Program-made: the position numbers and the translations under genes | Part shown: in pieces, positions 6,393 through 15,120 of the stretch | Numbering within the stretch: the stretch's first letter is position 1 | Layout of the letters: every line of letters begins with the position of its first letter | The notes under the pieces: model-generated | The model's database searches: none | What the model was told of the DNA's origin: nothing | Seen by the model: only the letters and a program-made list of their open reading frames with translations | NCBI GenBank assembly: GCA_039796915.1 | Contig: JBDKIU010000113.1 | Location: 1-36,109, forward strand | DNA length: 36,109 nt | Direction of reading: 5' to 3' | DNA from: REEB481 sp039796915 | GTDB lineage: Bacteria; Bacteroidota; Bacteroidia; NS11-12g; UBA955

Positions 6393-8906
6393 ATGAAAGA
6401 CAAACTGCGCGCCATCGGGCTTCCGCTCTTGCTCTGCCTGATCATTTCAGCCTTATACACCCTGCCCACGTTCAACGGGAAAATCCACTCCCAAAGCGAC
6501 GTAAACCAGGGTTTGCTGAGTTTAACGGAAGCCAATACATTCAAAGAACGCGACGGACAGCTGCCATACTGGACCAATGCCATCTTCAGCGGCATGCCTA
6601 CCACGCTCATTGGTGGCCGTCCTTCAGACAACCTCATCGCGAAAGCCAACCACCTGTTCCTGAAAGCCTTGTATCCGTATCGCATCATGGCGGTGAACAT
6701 GATAGGATTTCTGGTGCTGCTGCTCGCACTGGGCATCACACCCTGGCTGGCCGCCGGTGGTGCCGTGGCCTATTCATTTGCCACATACAGCATCAGCAGT
6801 ATTGAAGCAGCGCATTATACCAAATGTCTGGCCATGGGCGTGATGCCTGCCATCCTCGGCGGCCTCATCATGATCATGAAGCGCAACTACCTGTGGGGAC
6901 TCTTCGTCACAGCCTTCAGCTTAAGCCTTCAGATTTATTACTTCCACTATCAAATCACCTATTACACAGCCATCCTGATCGGCATCTTCGCCATCTTCTA
7001 CGCATATCAGATGATGCGTGAACGCGCCTGGAAACACCTCGTCATCGGCGGAGCACTGGCGCTGCTGGCAGGGGCGTTGGGCGTTGTTTCCAACATCAGC
7101 AAGCTCAAAACCACTTCAGAATATGCCGAACAGTCCATGCGTGGCGGTTCCGCTTTGGCCAACAACCAAACCCAAAGCCCGGAAGGCCCGGGCAGCGAAG
7201 TGGGCACCGATGGCCTGGGCAGAGATTACGCCTTCGGATGGAGCTACGGACTGGCCGAAACATTCACCTTTATCATCCCCGGTTTTGAAGGAAGAAGCAG
7301 CACCGAAAACGTGGGCGGACGCTCCTCCGGCCTTTATGAAGAACTCACTGCCGGTGGCGCCGATCCCGGACAAGCCAAAGAATTTGCCGAACGCGCCCCA
7401 ACCTATTTCGGCGACCTGCCATTCACCAGCGGACCTGTATATCTGGGCGCGGCCATCATGTTCCTGTTTGTGCTCAGCCTGTTCGTGGTGCGCGATGCCA
7501 TTCGCTGGCCCATCCTGGCAGCATTGGGCGTGTCTGTAGCGCTGGCCTGGGGGAAACACTTCGCCATTCTGAACGACTTCCTCTTCGAAACCCTTCCCTA
7601 TTACAACAAATTCCGCACGCCCATGATGGCGCTGACCATCGCTCAGGTCATGGTTCCCCTGCTGGCCATTCTTGGTCTGCAAAAATGGATGAGCGCAGAC
7701 CTCAAAACGGCAGACAAACTGAAAAGCCTGAAAATGGCTGGCCTCATCACTGGTGGATTTGTACTGCTGTTTGGATTTATTGGCAGCTACCTGCGTGAAT
7801 ACGCCGCCGCGAGCGACGGGCAGATGCAACCCTTCCTGGCCGATGCACTGCAAAATGCACGTGCTTCGATGGTACGTAAAGATTCCCTGCGCTCGCTGCT
7901 GTTCATCGGCATGAGCTTCGGGCTCTTGTGGTATTGGCTGCAGGGACGCATTAAAGAAACCTTGCTGTATTACGGCATCATTGCGGTAATGCTGATAGAC
8001 CTCGGCGGCCTGGCCTGGCATTACCTTGGCTGGAAAGACTATAAATTCAAATACCGTTTGGATCCCATTGTAGAACAAACACAGGCCGATGAGCAAATTA
8101 TGGCCGACAAGGATCCGCATTTTCGCGTGTTTGAACTCACGCCCAACCGCGACCCATTCTCCGACAACCGCGGAGCCAAGTTTCATAAACTCATCAACGG
8201 CTACCATCCGGCCAAGCTGAGCGTTTATCAGGATCTGATTCTGAACCACCTCGGCAAAAACAATCCTGCCGTACTCGACATGCTCAACTGCAAATACTAC
8301 ATCGGCTACGACAATCAAAATCAGCCGGTAGCGCAGCTGCGTCCAAGCGCGCTGGGCAATGGCTGGTTTGTGAACAAACTGCGCTGGGTGGCCGATCCGC
8401 GCAGCGAAATCGACGCGCTGAAATCTTCAAACCTGCTTCAGGACAGCACCGCCGATTCCCTGACTTCAAGCCTGGTGTTCAGGTTCTATCCACGCGTGGA
8501 GGCCGTGGCTCAGAAAATGAACAGCAACCTGAACAACGAACAGATTTTGGGCAACGCCACCGAGTTTCGCCTGGACAGCAGCGCCAGCATCAAACTGAGC
8601 AGCTACCACCCCGATTCGCTGCGCTATAAAACCAACAACAGCGCCGAAGGACTTGCCGTATTTTCCGAATTGTATTATCCGGGCTGGCGCGCCTACCTGG
8701 ACGGAAAAGAGGTTCCATACGGAAGGGTAAACTACGCCCTGCGGGCCCTGAAAATTCCAGCCGGCAATCATGAAGTGCTGTTTGTATTTGCCCCGGAACA
8801 GGGACATAACTACGGGCAACTGGAACTGGCAAGCTCGGTATTCATCCTGCTGCTGCTGCCCGCCGCCTTCCTCCTCAACAGAAAAAAAGAACAAGAAGCT
8901 GCATAA
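6393..8906 (+). CDS. YfhO family polytopic membrane protein
   Basis: An 837-residue membrane protein with the Bacteroidota YfhO layout: TM1 at the N-terminus, then the conserved periplasmic loop HSQSDVNQGLLSL...PYWTNAIFSGMPTTLIGG, a row of about a dozen membrane helices to about residue 545, a soluble region (DPHFRVFELTPNRDPFSDNRGAKFHKLINGYHP, split by strands), a beta-rich block with ELYYPGWRAYLDGKEVP, and a final C-terminal helix plus basic tail. YfhO proteins belong to the GT-C-like superfamily. In Gram-positives YfhO glycosylates lipoteichoic acid, but the substrate in Bacteroidota is not established. It heads the run leading to adk, with a 4-bp gap between genes. The ATG has a promoter-like pair just upstream. 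Confidence 0.88.
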   Translation: MKDKLRAIGLPLLLCLIISALYTLPTFNGKIHSQSDVNQGLLSLTEANTFKERDGQLPYWTNAIFSGMPTTLIGGRPSDNLIAKANHLFLKALYPYRIMAVNMIGFLVLLLALGITPWLAAGGAVAYSFATYSISSIEAAHYTKCLAMGVMPAILGGLIMIMKRNYLWGLFVTAFSLSLQIYYFHYQITYYTAILIGIFAIFYAYQMMRERAWKHLVIGGALALLAGALGVVSNISKLKTTSEYAEQSMRGGSALANNQTQSPEGPGSEVGTDGLGRDYAFGWSYGLAETFTFIIPGFEGRSSTENVGGRSSGLYEELTAGGADPGQAKEFAERAPTYFGDLPFTSGPVYLGAAIMFLFVLSLFVVRDAIRWPILAALGVSVALAWGKHFAILNDFLFETLPYYNKFRTPMMALTIAQVMVPLLAILGLQKWMSADLKTADKLKSLKMAGLITGGFVLLFGFIGSYLREYAAASDGQMQPFLADALQNARASMVRKDSLRSLLFIGMSFGLLWYWLQGRIKETLLYYGIIAVMLIDLGGLAWHYLGWKDYKFKYRLDPIVEQTQADEQIMADKDPHFRVFELTPNRDPFSDNRGAKFHKLINGYHPAKLSVYQDLILNHLGKNNPAVLDMLNCKYYIGYDNQNQPVAQLRPSALGNGWFVNKLRWVADPRSEIDALKSSNLLQDSTADSLTSSLVFRFYPRVEAVAQKMNSNLNNEQILGNATEFRLDSSASIKLSSYHPDSLRYKTNNSAEGLAVFSELYYPGWRAYLDGKEVPYGRVNYALRALKIPAGNHEVLFVFAPEQGHNYGQLELASSVFILLLLPAAFLLNRKKEQEAA

Positions 8907-8910
8907 ACCC

Positions 8911-9507
8911 ATGAAGAACAAGCTCAACATCATCCTGTTCGGCCCTCCCGGCGCAGGAAAAGGCACCCAGAGCGAGAAACTGCTGGCACATTTTCAACTC
9001 AAGCACATTTCTACCGGCGACATCCTGCGCGCAGAACGCAAAGCAGGCACCGAACTCGGACAGCAGGCAAATGCTTATATCGAAAAAGGAGCCCTTGTTC
9101 CCGATGCGGTGGTGATTGGCATGGTTGAACAAGTCGTTCGTCAGCATCCGGATGCACGCGGTTTCATCTTTGACGGATTCCCACGCACAGAAGCCCAGGG
9201 TTCCGCACTGGATGAAATGCTGCAGAAGCTCGAGATGAACATCAGCATGGTTCTGGCCTTGCAGGTAGATGAAGAAGAACTTACACGCCGACTGCTGGAA
9301 CGCGGCAAGGTAAGCGGTCGCGCCGATGATCAGGATGAAGCCACCATTCGCAACCGTTTCCGCGTGTATAACAATGAAACAGCACCGCTGCTCAACTTCT
9401 ACCATAACCAGGGCAAGCTGCAGCACATTGACGGCATGGGCACGGTAGAGGAAATATTCTCCCTCTTGTGTCGTTCCATTGAAGATTCCCTTTCCGAAAC
9501 CTACTAA
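8911..9507 (+). CDS. adk: Adenylate kinase
   Basis: Adenylate kinase (ATP + AMP = 2 ADP), cytoplasmic. The start at 8911 gives 198 residues (MKNKLNIILFGPPGAGKG). An upstream in-frame start inside yfhO was rejected because it adds sequence that overlaps the yfhO end. Visible motifs: Walker A GPPGAGKGT at residues 11-19, the AMP-binding STGDILR, the conserved DGFPRT, and the RLLERG-R-DD LID region. The LID is the short type without the zinc-binding cysteines of long bacterial Adk. The length matches the short-LID form. It is 4 bp after yfhO and 11 bp before a SIMPL gene. Confidence 0.96.
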   Translation: MKNKLNIILFGPPGAGKGTQSEKLLAHFQLKHISTGDILRAERKAGTELGQQANAYIEKGALVPDAVVIGMVEQVVRQHPDARGFIFDGFPRTEAQGSALDEMLQKLEMNISMVLALQVDEEELTRRLLERGKVSGRADDQDEATIRNRFRVYNNETAPLLNFYHNQGKLQHIDGMGTVEEIFSLLCRSIEDSLSETY

Positions 9508-9518
9508 ACCCTGAATCT

Positions 9519-10247
9519 ATGAATCGCAATGCCATCCTGGCGGTAAGCATCGCCGCTGTTTCCCTGAGCATTTCTGCCTGGTTGCTGGGCAACGGCATCC
9601 GCAACAAAGGCCTGCGCGAAAGTGTGGAAGTGACCGGGCTGGCGGAAAAAAACTTCAGCAGCGACCTGATTGTATGGAGGGGCAGCTTCAACAAAATGAA
9701 CATGAGCCTGAAGGATGCCTACCAAATGCTGAAAGATGATGAAGCCAAAGTGAAGGCATACCTGAAAGGTAAAGGCGTGCACGACAGCGCCATCGTATTT
9801 TCCGCCGTGGACATCAGTCAGGAATACGATTACCAGTATTACAACGGAGAAAACCACCGCACTTTTGAGGGCTATAAACTTTCCCAAAGTGTGAAAGTAG
9901 AATCGAAAGACGTGGATGGCATTGAACGGATTTCCAGGGAAGTGACGGAACTGATTGACCAGGGCGTGGAACTGAATTCCCAGTCGCCGGAATATTACTA
10001 CACGCGCCTGGCAGAATTAAAACTGGATCTGATTAAACGCGCTACTGAAGACGCGAAAAACCGGGCACAGAAAATTGTGGATGCAGCCGGATCTTCATTG
10101 GATAAGCTGCAGCGCGCCGATATGGGCATCTTTCAGATCACCGGTTTGCATTCTTCGGAAGAATTTTCCTGGGGTGGCGCCTTCAATACAGATTCGCGCG
10201 AGAAAACCGCACGCATCACCGTGAACCTCAGCTATAAACTGCGCTGA
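9519..10247 (+). CDS. SIMPL (DUF541) domain protein
   Basis: A 242-residue protein with one N-terminal hydrophobic segment (about residues 5-24, ILAVSIAAVSLSISAWLLG), probably a signal anchor, then a SIMPL/DUF541 domain: SVEVTGLAEKNFSSDLIVWRG, a long coiled helix (DAYQMLKDDEAKVKAYLKGKG), and DAKNRAQKIVDAAGSSLDKL near the end, closing with RITVNLSYKLR. SIMPL proteins form periplasmic or extracytoplasmic oligomers; a few are linked to oxidative stress or to IRAK signalling in the mammalian namesake, but no general biochemical role is established. It lies 11 bp after adk. Confidence 0.88.
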   Translation: MNRNAILAVSIAAVSLSISAWLLGNGIRNKGLRESVEVTGLAEKNFSSDLIVWRGSFNKMNMSLKDAYQMLKDDEAKVKAYLKGKGVHDSAIVFSAVDISQEYDYQYYNGENHRTFEGYKLSQSVKVESKDVDGIERISREVTELIDQGVELNSQSPEYYYTRLAELKLDLIKRATEDAKNRAQKIVDAAGSSLDKLQRADMGIFQITGLHSSEEFSWGGAFNTDSREKTARITVNLSYKLR

Positions 10248-10312
10248 CACCTACAACGGCTTCCCCTGATTTCCATCCGGTTCCCCGCCACCTGTGGTGG
10301 TTCAGCGGAGGC

Positions 10313-11497
10313 TTGTTCCTGCTGCTTGCCTTTCACCTGCCCGATTCCGGCCACGGCTACGACTTTTCATGCTGGTCGGCCTGGATGCGACAACTGGACG
10401 CGCAACCATTCCACCGCATCTATGACATCGACTGCAACTATCTGCCCGGCTACCTGTACCTGCTGAAGTTGCATGTATGGCTGATGGGCAGTGCCGAAGC
10501 AGCCTCGCAGCACCTGCATTACCTGAAATTATATACCCTTTTATTCGATTTGGGCGCGGTATTGCTCATGCTTTCCATGAGCCAACGAACGGAATGGAAC
10601 AACCTCCACTGGGCACTGTTCGTGTTCAATGCCGCCTTCCTGTACAATACGCTGAACTGGGGACAGGTGGACGCCATTCCCGTGTTTTTCACCCTGCTGT
10701 CGCTGAAGCTGTTCCTGCAAAACCGCGCCATCTGGGCACTTCCAGCCTACATCCTTGCCCTGAATGTAAAACTGCAGATGATCCTGTTTCTGCCCATCAT
10801 CTTGTGGTTGTTGTGGGTTACGCTGCGCAGAAAATCATGGATGCATGTGATGCGCACCGGGGTAATTTCACTTGGCTTTCAGAGTCTGCTCATCCTGCCC
10901 TTTCTTCTTGGTGGTTCCATCGTTCCTTTATGGCGTGTAGTAATCGGATCGGTGGGCTTTTTCCAGCGTGTCAGCATGAACGCCTTCAACTTTTGGTATC
11001 TGGTTTTGCCGGAATCAGTAAACCCGGTAATTACCGACGACCAAGGCCTTTGGGTTGCCGGCATCAGCTACCACATCTGGGGCCTTCTTCTGTTGCTGGG
11101 AAGCAGCCTGCTCGGCGCGTGGCTCTTGTTCGGCCAACGACTTATACAAGCCATCAAAAGACGCGTATTCCCAATATTCAGCCAGGATGATTATCTGCTG
11201 GCCGGCAGCATCCTGACATTATGCTTCTTCTACTTCCCCACACAAATGCATGAACGCTACAGCCATCCGGCCTGGCTGTTCCTGGGTTTATGGTCGATCA
11301 GAACCCGGCACTATCTGCCCATCCTCCTATTCAGCCTGGCCTATTTCCTGAATATGGAAATGGTTCTGCGCAGCCTGGAACTCAGACATTACGAAGCCTG
11401 GTTTTTCCAACCCAAATGTGCCGCCATAATGTACGGCATCTTGTTGCTGTACCTGATGAGACAGGCTGTACGCCAGGGCCGCAGTGCTTTATGCTGA
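10313..11497 (+). CDS. Polytopic membrane protein, Gpi18/GT87 (DUF2029)-like mannosyltransferase family
   Basis: About 394 residues with roughly ten membrane helices. The first loop holds GYDFSCWSAWMRQLD and CNYLPGYLYLLKL, resembling the acidic catalytic loop and YPPG..YLL motif of GT-C transferases of the Gpi18/GT87 type. A later loop has FPTQMHERYSHPA, matching the conserved MHERY signature of that group. It would transfer a sugar from a polyprenyl-phosphate donor at the inner membrane; the acceptor is unknown. The start is uncertain. No in-frame ATG exists upstream: 10313 is TTG inside the first helix, and the frame stays open back to 10238, encoding HLWWFSGG just before it, so a CTG (10292) or other start, or a sequence error, is possible. 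Confidence 0.75.
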   Translation: MFLLLAFHLPDSGHGYDFSCWSAWMRQLDAQPFHRIYDIDCNYLPGYLYLLKLHVWLMGSAEAASQHLHYLKLYTLLFDLGAVLLMLSMSQRTEWNNLHWALFVFNAAFLYNTLNWGQVDAIPVFFTLLSLKLFLQNRAIWALPAYILALNVKLQMILFLPIILWLLWVTLRRKSWMHVMRTGVISLGFQSLLILPFLLGGSIVPLWRVVIGSVGFFQRVSMNAFNFWYLVLPESVNPVITDDQGLWVAGISYHIWGLLLLLGSSLLGAWLLFGQRLIQAIKRRVFPIFSQDDYLLAGSILTLCFFYFPTQMHERYSHPAWLFLGLWSIRTRHYLPILLFSLAYFLNMEMVLRSLELRHYEAWFFQPKCAAIMYGILLLYLMRQAVRQGRSALC

Positions 11498-11502
11498 AGC
11501 AA

Positions 11503-11518
11503 TTGTAAATATTTACAA
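11503..11518. promoter_or_regulatory. 16-bp palindromic operator-like site upstream of dprA
   Basis: TTGTAAATATTTACAA is a perfect palindrome lying 50 bp before the dprA ATG, followed at once by a second partial copy of its half site (GTTTACA at 11521-11527). A poor promoter-like pair (TTG 11534-11536, TTGATTTG 11553-11560, 16-bp spacer) lies between it and the ATG. It could bind a dimeric regulator; which one is unknown. Confidence 0.4.
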
Positions 11519-11568
11519 ACGTTTACACACAACTTGATTCACCGCACTTGCATTGATTTGCCTGCGGC

Positions 11569-12669
11569 ATGCAAGAATCCCTGGTACACCAAATTGCCCT
11601 GCAGCTCGTTCCAGGAGTTGGAGACGTTTTGCTCAAGGCAATGGTGGCTTATTGTGGAGGGGCTGAAGCAGTATTCCGGGAGAAGCAGCACCATCTTGAA
11701 AAGATTCCCGGGGTTGGCCTGCATACGGCCACTGCGGTGAAGCGATTTAATGACTGGGCACGTGCCGAAGAGGAATGTGCCTGGGTGCAACAAAACGGCA
11801 TCCGGGCACTCTTCTTTACGGATACGGATTATCCGTTTCGGCTGAGACATTGCAGCGACAGCCCGGCCCTGTTGTTTGTGAAAGGAAATATGGACCTGAA
11901 CGCGCGGCGCATGATCGGTGTTGTTGGTACGCGCCGAGCCAGCCGTCAAGGCAAAGCACGCACCGTGAGTTTTACCACCGAACTGGCAGCTTACGGTTGC
12001 AGCATTGTCAGTGGGCTGGCCTACGGCATCGACGCGCAGGCACACCATGCCGCGGTGGAAGCCGGAATTCCCACAGCCGCAGTGGTTGCACACGGACTGG
12101 ATGTATTGTATCCGCCCAACCATTACCAGCTTTCCAGAAACATGCTTGCCGGTGGTGGCGCCATCATCAGTGACCAGTTACACGGCATGAAACTCAGTCC
12201 GGAGCATTTCCCCAAACGCAACCGAATCATCGCAGGCTTATGCGACGCGCTGCTGCTGGTGGAAAGCATGACCGACGGTGGCGCAATGATTACCGCAGAT
12301 ATTGCCCTGTCTTACAACCGTGATGTTTTCGCCGTACCGGGAAGACCAGAAGATGAAGCCAGTGCCGGTTGCAACCTGCTGATCAGAAGCAACCGGGCAG
12401 CCTTGGTTTGCGCTGCCAATGACATTGCCGACATGATGGGCTGGAACCAACAAAAAGCATTGGTAAAGCAACAACTCCCCTTGTTTCGGAACCTCAATCA
12501 GGAAGAACAGATCCTCGTTTCCATCCTTCAACACCACAATAAATCGGTGGACGAGTTATTGAATGAAACAGGCTTTTCAGGCAGTAAACTTGCACATCTT
12601 CTGCTCAATATGGAACTTCAGGGCTTAATTACCCAGCTTCCGGGCATGAATTACCAGCTAAACGCATGA
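11569..12669 (+). CDS. dprA: DNA-processing protein DprA
   Basis: DprA binds incoming single-stranded DNA during natural transformation and loads RecA. The 366-residue protein has an N-terminal helix-hairpin-helix/SAM-like part (LVPGVGDVLLKAM, KIPGVGLHTATAV), then the Rossmann DprA core with GVVGTRRAS, IVSGLAYGIDAQAHHAA, GLDVLYPPNH, FPKRNRIIAGL and VPGR, and a C-terminal winged-helix block (about 300-365, ILQHHNKSVDELLNETGFS...LLNMELQGLI). All hallmark motifs are intact and the length is typical. The stop overlaps the GH13 start by 4 bp (ATGA). Its presence suggests competence but does not prove it. Confidence 0.96.
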   Translation: MQESLVHQIALQLVPGVGDVLLKAMVAYCGGAEAVFREKQHHLEKIPGVGLHTATAVKRFNDWARAEEECAWVQQNGIRALFFTDTDYPFRLRHCSDSPALLFVKGNMDLNARRMIGVVGTRRASRQGKARTVSFTTELAAYGCSIVSGLAYGIDAQAHHAAVEAGIPTAAVVAHGLDVLYPPNHYQLSRNMLAGGGAIISDQLHGMKLSPEHFPKRNRIIAGLCDALLLVESMTDGGAMITADIALSYNRDVFAVPGRPEDEASAGCNLLIRSNRAALVCAANDIADMMGWNQQKALVKQQLPLFRNLNQEEQILVSILQHHNKSVDELLNETGFSGSKLAHLLLNMELQGLITQLPGMNYQLNA

Positions 12670-14549
12670 TGAAACGCACCATCTTTACCTTCCTTCTGTT
12701 GCGCCTGTTTCTTGCAGGAACAATGGCCCAAAAGGCTGCTCCAAGAAACATCCTCACGCCACATCAAGTGGCTCCGCCGCACTGGTATTGCGGATTCAGC
12801 CGCGAATCACTGGAAATCATTGTCCATGGACCAGATGCCAAATCGTGGGTGATGAGTATGGAACCCTACGAACAGGTGGCCTTTGTTGGAACCAGCCAGG
12901 GTGCTGCCAACGACATCCTTTACCTGAACCTGAATATAGGCCGCGATGCCCGGCCGGGAACCCTGAACTTCCGTGTGAAGATTCCGGGGAAAAGAGGCCA
13001 TCAGGAGTTACGCTGGACCTATGAGCTGAAGGCGCGCAACCGGCAATGGCAGATACAGGCCGGACTCAACAGCGCCGACCTCATGTACCTGATTCTGCCC
13101 GACCGCTTCGCCAACGGCAACCCAACCAACGACCGTCACCCGTTGGCACAACCTGATATTTATTCGCGTGACAGTCTGAAAGGCCGGCACGGGGGCGACC
13201 TGAAAGGCATCCATCAGCATTTGGATTACCTGCAGGAATTGGGCATTACGGCGTTGTGGCTCAACCCTGTTCAATGGAACAACCAACCACGCGAAAGCTA
13301 CCACGGATACGCCATCACCGACCATTACCTCATTGATCCGCGCTTCGGAAGCAATGAAGAATACCTGAAGCTCACGGAAGACATGCGCAGCCGTAAGATG
13401 AAAATGGTGATGGACATCATCCCGAACCACACAGGAAACAAACACTGGATGTTTGAAAGCCGAGATACTGGATGGTATAACGCCTGGCCACAATTTACAC
13501 GTACCAATTATCGGGCATCCGTGATGCTTGACCCTTATGCTTCAGAACATGAACGCAGGCTCAACAGCAATGGCTGGTTTGACCACCACATGCCAGACCT
13601 GAACCAGCGCAACATCCATATCGACCGATACCTCACGCAACTGTACCTGTGGTGGGCGGAATATGCAGGTTTACAGGGCTACCGTATCGACACTTATGCC
13701 TATCCCGATCAGGAATTCATGACCAGATTATGCCAGTCGTTGCTTACGGAATTTCCCCAATTGGGCATTTTCGGCGAAACCTGGGTCAACGGCATGGGAA
13801 CACAGGCCTGGTTCGTGCAAAATAACATCCGGCAAACCCTGAACAGCGGGCTGCCCGGCGTCACCGATTTTCAACTGCTCTGGGCCATACAACATGCCCT
13901 GACCAATAACTTCGGCTGGAACGATGGTCTGAACCGTATTTATGCTACCCTGGCAGAAGATTATTTATATACCGATCCGTTCAAACATTGCATCTTCCTG
14001 GACAACCACGATTTAACACGCATCTTCACCCATCTGAACGGAGACCTGAAGAAATGGAAAATGGGTATCACGCTGTTGCTCACCCTGCGCGGGATTCCCT
14101 GTATTTACTACGGAACAGAGTTGTTGATGGAAGGCAGCACGCATCCTACGGATGCTTTGGTACGCAAAGATTTCCCCGGCGGTTTCCCCGGCGACAGGAT
14201 CAATAAATTCACCGCCGAAGGCAGAACCATTTTGGAACAGGATGCCTTTAACTACATCAGCAAACTGGCAAAACTGCGCCAAGCCGAACCTGCCCTTCAG
14301 GATGGCAAACTCATGCAATTCACCGGAGAAGATGGCACCTGGGTCTATTTCAGATACAATTCCAGAAAAACATTTATGGTGGCATTAAACCAGGAAAACA
14401 CGAGCAAACGAATCCGCACAGCGCGTTTCGCAGAACGGCTCCAAGGATATCAATACTTGTTAAATCCCATCGACGGCACGCGAATTCCCATCACAGATTA
14501 CCTCGAACTGCCGCCCGTGTCGGCACTTATCTTCGAATTGATTCCCTAG
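12666..14549 (+). CDS. Secreted GH13 alpha-glucan hydrolase (neopullulanase/cyclomaltodextrinase, SusA-like)
   Basis: A 627-residue protein with a signal peptide (MMKRTIFTFLLLRLFLAGTMAQ), an N-terminal cyclomaltodextrinase-type beta-sandwich (about 30-130, HWYCGFSRESLEIIVHG), a GH13 barrel and a C-terminal sandwich. The GH13 regions are complete: MDIIPNHTG (region I), YRIDTYAYPD with nucleophile Asp342 (II), GETW with acid/base Glu371 (III) and LDNHD with Asp449 (IV). DLMYLILPDRFANG is the usual entry to the catalytic domain. It should cleave alpha-1,4-glucans or cyclodextrins in the periplasm or at the surface. No SusC/SusD pair is present in this window, so it is not in a standard starch PUL here. 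Tandem ATGATG leaves 12666 or 12669 as start. Confidence 0.92.
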   Translation: MMKRTIFTFLLLRLFLAGTMAQKAAPRNILTPHQVAPPHWYCGFSRESLEIIVHGPDAKSWVMSMEPYEQVAFVGTSQGAANDILYLNLNIGRDARPGTLNFRVKIPGKRGHQELRWTYELKARNRQWQIQAGLNSADLMYLILPDRFANGNPTNDRHPLAQPDIYSRDSLKGRHGGDLKGIHQHLDYLQELGITALWLNPVQWNNQPRESYHGYAITDHYLIDPRFGSNEEYLKLTEDMRSRKMKMVMDIIPNHTGNKHWMFESRDTGWYNAWPQFTRTNYRASVMLDPYASEHERRLNSNGWFDHHMPDLNQRNIHIDRYLTQLYLWWAEYAGLQGYRIDTYAYPDQEFMTRLCQSLLTEFPQLGIFGETWVNGMGTQAWFVQNNIRQTLNSGLPGVTDFQLLWAIQHALTNNFGWNDGLNRIYATLAEDYLYTDPFKHCIFLDNHDLTRIFTHLNGDLKKWKMGITLLLTLRGIPCIYYGTELLMEGSTHPTDALVRKDFPGGFPGDRINKFTAEGRTILEQDAFNYISKLAKLRQAEPALQDGKLMQFTGEDGTWVYFRYNSRKTFMVALNQENTSKRIRTARFAERLQGYQYLLNPIDGTRIPITDYLELPPVSALIFELIP

Positions 14550-14559
14550 GGACCGAAAC

Positions 14560-15120
14560 ATGAAAAAACCTCAGGTACAGCAAGAATTAAAGGCCGGTTT
14601 GTTTCTAATCGCAGATCCGTTCCTTGCAGATCCCGGCTTCAGCAGAAGCATCATTTTCCTGGTGTCGCACGATGAATCAGGATCGGTGGGATTTATCATC
14701 AACCAACCCTGCGCGATTAATGTTGGACATGTGGTTGACGGTTTTCCTGAGGAGAAACGTCTGATGTGCGGCGGCCCGGTAGGACAAGACCAGGTGTTTT
14801 TTATTCATACCTGCCCAAATATTTCCGGTGCGTATCCAATTCATGATGAACTTTATTGGGCCGGAGATCCTGATGCGCTCAGAACCGCTGTTGACCGTGG
14901 ATTGCTGCCCCTGAATGAAGTGCTTTTTTTCAATGGCTACAGCGGCTGGGCACCCGGACAACTGGAGGCCGAACTTGAAGACAAAAGCTGGGTGCTTGCC
15001 GACCTGGGAACCCAGCAGCTTTTTGAGCAGGATGAACACCTTTGGAAGAAAAGCCTCCGCGCCCTTGGTGAACCATACCACTGGCTGAGCGAAGCTCCTG
15101 AACATCCGCAACTCAACTGA
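14560..15120 (+). CDS. YqgE/AlgH family protein (DUF179)
   Basis: A 186-residue cytoplasmic protein of the YqgE/AlgH family: LKAGLFLIADPFLADPGFSRSIIFL, then SVGFIINQP, the MCGGPVGQDQVFFIH stretch, FFNGYSGWAPGQLEAEL, and a closing W...L domain. The fold is known from structures; the molecular role is not established, although AlgH was first linked to alginate regulation in Pseudomonas. It starts 10 bp after the GH13 stop, and its TGA shares one base with the prmC ATG (TGATG at 15118-15122), so translation is coupled. Confidence 0.93.
   Translation: MKKPQVQQELKAGLFLIADPFLADPGFSRSIIFLVSHDESGSVGFIINQPCAINVGHVVDGFPEEKRLMCGGPVGQDQVFFIHTCPNISGAYPIHDELYWAGDPDALRTAVDRGLLPLNEVLFFNGYSGWAPGQLEAELEDKSWVLADLGTQQLFEQDEHLWKKSLRALGEPYHWLSEAPEHPQLN

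Noticed and set aside
7116..8318. 400-codon antisense frame inside yfhO
   Set aside because: The plus-strand YfhO reading has clear family motifs and membrane pattern; the antisense product is low-order His/Gln/Ala-rich and has no recognisable fold or start context.
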